Part shown: positions 61,065 to 64,000 of the stretch, piece after piece
How the letters are laid out: the number at the start of each line of letters is the position of its first letter
Position numbering within the stretch: the stretch's first letter is position 1
Source: Olleya namhaensis
Lineage (GTDB): Bacteria; Bacteroidota; Bacteroidia; Flavobacteriales; Flavobacteriaceae
Reading direction: 5' to 3'
Length of the DNA stretch: 64,000 nt
Assembly (NCBI RefSeq): GCF_900114005.1
Contig: NZ_FORM01000002.1
Span: 248,001-312,000, forward strand
The notes under the pieces: generated by a model
Database searches by the model: none
What the model saw: the letters and a program-made list of their open reading frames with translations, nothing else
Told to the model about the DNA's origin: nothing
Program-made: the position numbers and the translations under genes

Positions 61065-62489
61065 ATGGCTACTAAAATTACCAACCTTACCAAAAATAAA
61101 TCACTAAACCCAAGATTAAGCAATCGCATTAATGGCTTCTTTCAGAGTAAAGGAATTACAGGAAGCCCACAAAATAGATTAGTCTTATTAAGCACCTTCT
61201 TATTTATAGCTTTAGGCGTCTATTTTTTCTATGTATTTCATAAAGACTTCGAAGCTTTTAACAACACGCAACTAAACACAACATTAGGGTTTACTTTTAT
61301 AATAGCAGCCACTAGCCTATTTGCATACAAAATTCTGTTTTTTATATTCACTGGATACAACTACTTTAAGTACAAACCAATCACGTCTGTTACAGATAAA
61401 GAGTTACCAACCGTAACGGTTATAGTACCTGCTTACAACGAAGGAAAACAAGTTTGGGATACACTAATGAGTTTAGCAAAAAGTGATTATCCAGAACACA
61501 AATTACAATTACTAGCTATAGACGATGGAAGTTTAGACGACACCTGGACATGGATACTAGATGCTAAACAAAAACTAGGAGATCGTTTAGAAATTTTTAA
61601 ACAACCTAAAAATCAAGGCAAGCGTCAAGCATTATATCGCGGGTTTAATCTTGGAACAGGAGATATCTTTGTTACTGTAGATAGCGACTCAATAGTTACG
61701 CCTGATACTTTAAGAAATTTAGTGAGTCCTTTTATAAAAGATGACAAATGTGGTGCTGTAGCAGGTAATATTAGAGTATTAAATAATAAAAATGAAATGC
61801 TTCCAAAAATGTTGGATGTTAGTTTTGTAATGAGTTTTGAGTTTGTAAGATCTGCAGAGAGTAATTTAAACTCAGTATTATGCACTCCCGGAGCATTAGC
61901 TGCATACAGACGTCAGGCGGTATTTAACTGTTTGCCGGAATGGATCAATCAAAAATTTATGGGACAACCTTCAGACATTGGAGAAGATCGCGCCTTAACA
62001 AACATGATACTAAAACAAGGCGAACATGTGCTATTTCAAAGTAATGCAGTAGCTTATACAAATGTCCCTGAAGAATATTTAGGGTTATATAAAATGTTTA
62101 TCCGTTGGGGACGAAGCAATGTTAGAGAGAGTTTAGAAATGGCTAAATATGTATTTACAAATTTTAGAGAAGGAAATAAAACAGGTACGCGATTATTGTT
62201 TTTTAGCCAGTTTTCAAAATTAGTAATGAGCTATCCTATGGTTTTATTTATGTTGTTTTTTGTCTTAGTACATCCGCTCTTATTTATTGGTTCTACTCTG
62301 GTAAGCATTTTAATACTATCTACTTTTTCATTATTGTTTTTTACTAATCAACATAAAACTTACCAAGGCTTTTGGGCTTACTCGTATAGCATCTTATATA
62401 CCTTTGGATTATTCTGGATTACACCTTATGCCATAGCCACAGCTAGCAGAAGCGGTTGGCTAACGCGTGATTTAGTTAATGAAAAATAA
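61065..62489 (+). CDS. Membrane family 2 glycosyltransferase (processive synthase-like)
   Basis: 474 residues. Two N-terminal transmembrane segments (~42-60, 75-97), a GT-A domain (VTVIVPAYNEGKQVWDTL, AIDDGSLDDTW, VDSDSIV metal motif, GEDRALTNMIL acceptor base region, and RWGRS in place of QxxRW), then three or four C-terminal membrane segments. This is the layout of hyaluronan/chitin/NodC-type synthases, which polymerise and export a polysaccharide. Product unknown; no partner genes are adjacent. The Q of QxxRW reads as KMFIRWGRS. Confidence 0.85.
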   Translation: MATKITNLTKNKSLNPRLSNRINGFFQSKGITGSPQNRLVLLSTFLFIALGVYFFYVFHKDFEAFNNTQLNTTLGFTFIIAATSLFAYKILFFIFTGYNYFKYKPITSVTDKELPTVTVIVPAYNEGKQVWDTLMSLAKSDYPEHKLQLLAIDDGSLDDTWTWILDAKQKLGDRLEIFKQPKNQGKRQALYRGFNLGTGDIFVTVDSDSIVTPDTLRNLVSPFIKDDKCGAVAGNIRVLNNKNEMLPKMLDVSFVMSFEFVRSAESNLNSVLCTPGALAAYRRQAVFNCLPEWINQKFMGQPSDIGEDRALTNMILKQGEHVLFQSNAVAYTNVPEEYLGLYKMFIRWGRSNVRESLEMAKYVFTNFREGNKTGTRLLFFSQFSKLVMSYPMVLFMLFFVLVHPLLFIGSTLVSILILSTFSLLFFTNQHKTYQGFWAYSYSILYTFGLFWITPYAIATASRSGWLTRDLVNEK

Positions 62490-62505
62490 ATGTTTTATAT
62501 ATAAA

Positions 62506-62574
62506 AAAACGGATTAATTACAGGCGTGTCATTTATTTATAAAAATCAACAACACCTTATATTTAATCCGTTTT
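62506..62574. terminator. Long-loop inverted repeat between convergent genes
   Basis: AAACGGATTAA (62507-62517) and its complement TTAATCCGTTT (62563-62573) are separated by 45 bp, with A- and T-runs outside. Likely a bidirectional terminator for the glycosyltransferase and the gene at 62603, though the large loop weakens it. Confidence 0.5.
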
Positions 62575-62602
62575 AAATTTAAAAAATCTAATTAGAACAA
62601 AA

Positions 62603-63601
62603 CTAATCTTCTAAATAATCAATTTCAAAATGTCTAGTTTCAATTTTATTAGCTTCAAATTTTTGCTTTAAATTTTTTGATATTCTTATAAAATATTTAC
62701 CATCAGATTTGTCATAATCATTATCAATTATTTTTTGCCCATATGCTGCGCATTTATCTGGCTGATCTAAATAATAATATATTTTAGCAAGATTAAAATA
62801 ACTTGCATACCTTACTTTTCTCATTTTCTTTTTCTTCCCTTGGTAATTATCTACGACATTTTCAAAATACAGAATAATAGGTTCTAACTCTTTTTCCAAT
62901 TCACCAATTGGCTCATCATACTCCATATTATCAATAATCTCTTTCAGTTTGTCAAAATTTTCATGATGTTTAGCAAATTCAGGATGCTTTTTAGAACCTA
63001 GAATCCAGAAAAAATCGTACTTATTAATGAAAGGAACAAACCCAAAAGTCGCATTCAAATAACCTCTAGCATTACTTATAATAGTGCTTTTATGCGCACT
63101 ATTATATTTACTTCTCAGGTTATTCTTATTATTATTGTAATAATCACTTGCCTGTTTGTAAGTTGTATAATCTTTACTTTCAAAAACCTCTTTTTCAGAA
63201 TAATTCTTAGTTTTAGCAGCTCCGGATATAATATTATTAACCATCATTGTTCCTGTAGATGTATAATTGGCGGTTACATTGTAGGTATAAGTAGTAGAGG
63301 TTACATTTCCTTCTTTATCCTTTTTTTCATGTTTTTCTTTATTTACGTTTACATCTTCCACCTGGGTACCGTGATAGGCAAAATCAATATCTAAGGTTCC
63401 TCCTTCAGATTCTCTTTTATATCCTGATATAGTCAGGCCAGAGACATTTGAAGAATACGTTCGGTTTTCCTTTTCCAAAATAGGATTAGAAGGCAAACTA
63501 ACATAAGAGACATTAACTTTTTCTCTATCTAAATTAGTGCTTTGAGACAAAGACAAGGTTGTAAATAAAAATAATAATGGCACTAAAAAATGGGATTTCA
63601 T
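62603..63601 (-). CDS. Exported protein of unknown function with TPR-like C terminus
   Basis: 332 residues from ATG 63601, chosen because it begins the signal peptide MKSHFLVPLLFLFTTLSLSQ; an ATG at 63610 adds three residues. Residues ~60-140 are strand-rich (TYTYNVTANYTSTGTMMV), the middle is Asn/Tyr/Lys-rich, and ~245-300 is helical with a TPR-like repeat (YASYFNLAKIYYYLDQPDKCAAYGQKII). Lacks a sorting domain or lipobox, so it is expected in the periplasm. I do not recognise the family. Confidence 0.75.
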   Translation of the reverse strand: MKSHFLVPLLFLFTTLSLSQSTNLDREKVNVSYVSLPSNPILEKENRTYSSNVSGLTISGYKRESEGGTLDIDFAYHGTQVEDVNVNKEKHEKKDKEGNVTSTTYTYNVTANYTSTGTMMVNNIISGAAKTKNYSEKEVFESKDYTTYKQASDYYNNNKNNLRSKYNSAHKSTIISNARGYLNATFGFVPFINKYDFFWILGSKKHPEFAKHHENFDKLKEIIDNMEYDEPIGELEKELEPIILYFENVVDNYQGKKKKMRKVRYASYFNLAKIYYYLDQPDKCAAYGQKIIDNDYDKSDGKYFIRISKNLKQKFEANKIETRHFEIDYLED

Positions 63602-63773
63602 ATTAAACATTTTAATTAAAATTGGTTGAAAATTGGTTGAAAATTATTTTAGGATGCTCAATATAAGAGAAGTATTTCAATAAAAAGAAATCCAAACATT
63701 AAAAAAAAAATCTTTAATCAACGCAACCTTTTTAAAATATAGAGACTATAGGTAAACCTCTAAACCACTACTA

Positions 63774-64000
63774 ATGAAAAACGCTATTAAACTATTATCG
63801 ATATTTATACTATTACTTTCTTTCTTGTCCTGCGAAAACGAACCTATTGGAGGACTAAATATTAATGCAGAAGAAGTAATTGCGGTACACTCTGAGCTAT
63901 ACAACAACCTAGCTAGAATGACAGATGATCCAGAAGAAGAATTACCTGTAACCTGTGTAGATTTTAACTATCCTATAACCATGTATGCATTTGATGCTGA
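63774..64000 (+). CDS. Lipoprotein, N-terminal part (runs off the window)
   Basis: ATG at 63774; the frame stays open to the right edge (75 codons). A lipoprotein signal peptide (NAIKLLSIFILLLSFLSC, lipobox FLSC) is followed by an acidic mature region (TDDPEEELPVTCVDFNYPIT). Function cannot be told from this part. Confidence 0.85.
   Translation, partial: MKNAIKLLSIFILLLSFLSCENEPIGGLNINAEEVIAVHSELYNNLARMTDDPEEELPVTCVDFNYPITMYAFDA

Noticed and set aside
1-64000. tRNA, rRNA, CRISPR arrays, insertion sequences and phage genes
   Set aside because: No cloverleaf-compatible intergenic stretch, regularly spaced repeats, transposase or phage-type frames were found; all gaps over 300 bp are accounted for by regulatory elements.

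Overview
The window is AT-rich DNA from a member of the Bacteroidetes, most likely family Flavobacteriaceae. Three things support this: a type IX secretion C-terminal sorting domain (1213-2376), gliding/T9SS genes (GldA, PorT/SprT) and the lipoprotein TamA homologue TamL, and -7 boxes of the Bacteroidetes form TAnnTTTG in front of several genes. Nearly everything is chromosomal housekeeping and biosynthesis. I found no prophage, insertion sequence, CRISPR array, rRNA or tRNA.

Layout. 1-6.5 kb: prenyl synthase, a secreted T9SS cargo protein, rlmN, queA, aroA and a MazG-like pyrophosphohydrolase. 6.5-12.6 kb: three tandem DUF3857/transglutaminase-like secreted proteins; two have lost the catalytic residues, and a duplicated gene fragment between them records how the array arose. 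12.7-14.7 kb: dtd, rsgA and a small exported protein. 14.8-18.9 kb: an aromatic amino-acid operon, pheA - aminotransferase - tyrA - DAHP synthase/chorismate mutase, all on the minus strand. It is preceded by a previously unannotated 25-codon leader peptide packed with Tyr, Phe and Trp codons, followed by a terminator and a mutually exclusive antiterminator. This is a textbook transcription attenuator and the strongest new regulatory system here. 19-21.9 kb: gldA, a GIN-domain lipoprotein and a PagL-like outer-membrane lipid A deacylase.

21.9-38.4 kb: sixteen kilobases of one-directional (minus) sulfur metabolism: metY, metX-like, metZ-like, rhodanese, a methionine synthase split into two genes, metF, an Rrf2-family regulator, cysH, a siroheme sulfite reductase with a C-terminal helical extension, cobA, a siroheme-synthase dehydrogenase, a ferredoxin-NADP reductase, cysE and cysM. 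A SAM-I riboswitch lies upstream of metY. A repeated CCCTA/TAGGG operator lies upstream of cysH and of the sulfite reductase, probably bound by the Rrf2 protein. ATP sulfurylase (cysD/cysN) is absent from the cluster. 38.6-42.9 kb: ppc and metK; metK follows a SAM-II-type riboswitch, so two unrelated SAM aptamer classes control one pathway within 4 kb.

42.9-64 kb: rsmG, a front-end-type desaturase, an aspartate-type aminotransferase, small membrane proteins, trkH-trkA, menG-porT, an rRNA methyltransferase, tamL, fba, accD (without its zinc ribbon), a lipoprotein peptide deformylase, rpsO, pnp, a family 2 glycosyltransferase, an exported protein of unknown function and the start of a lipoprotein gene. 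Three diverged copies of a 76-95 bp intergenic element with GGCGTTACC/TAACGC ends, and several copies of a short TTTCCGCG/AAGCG palindrome, are scattered through the window.
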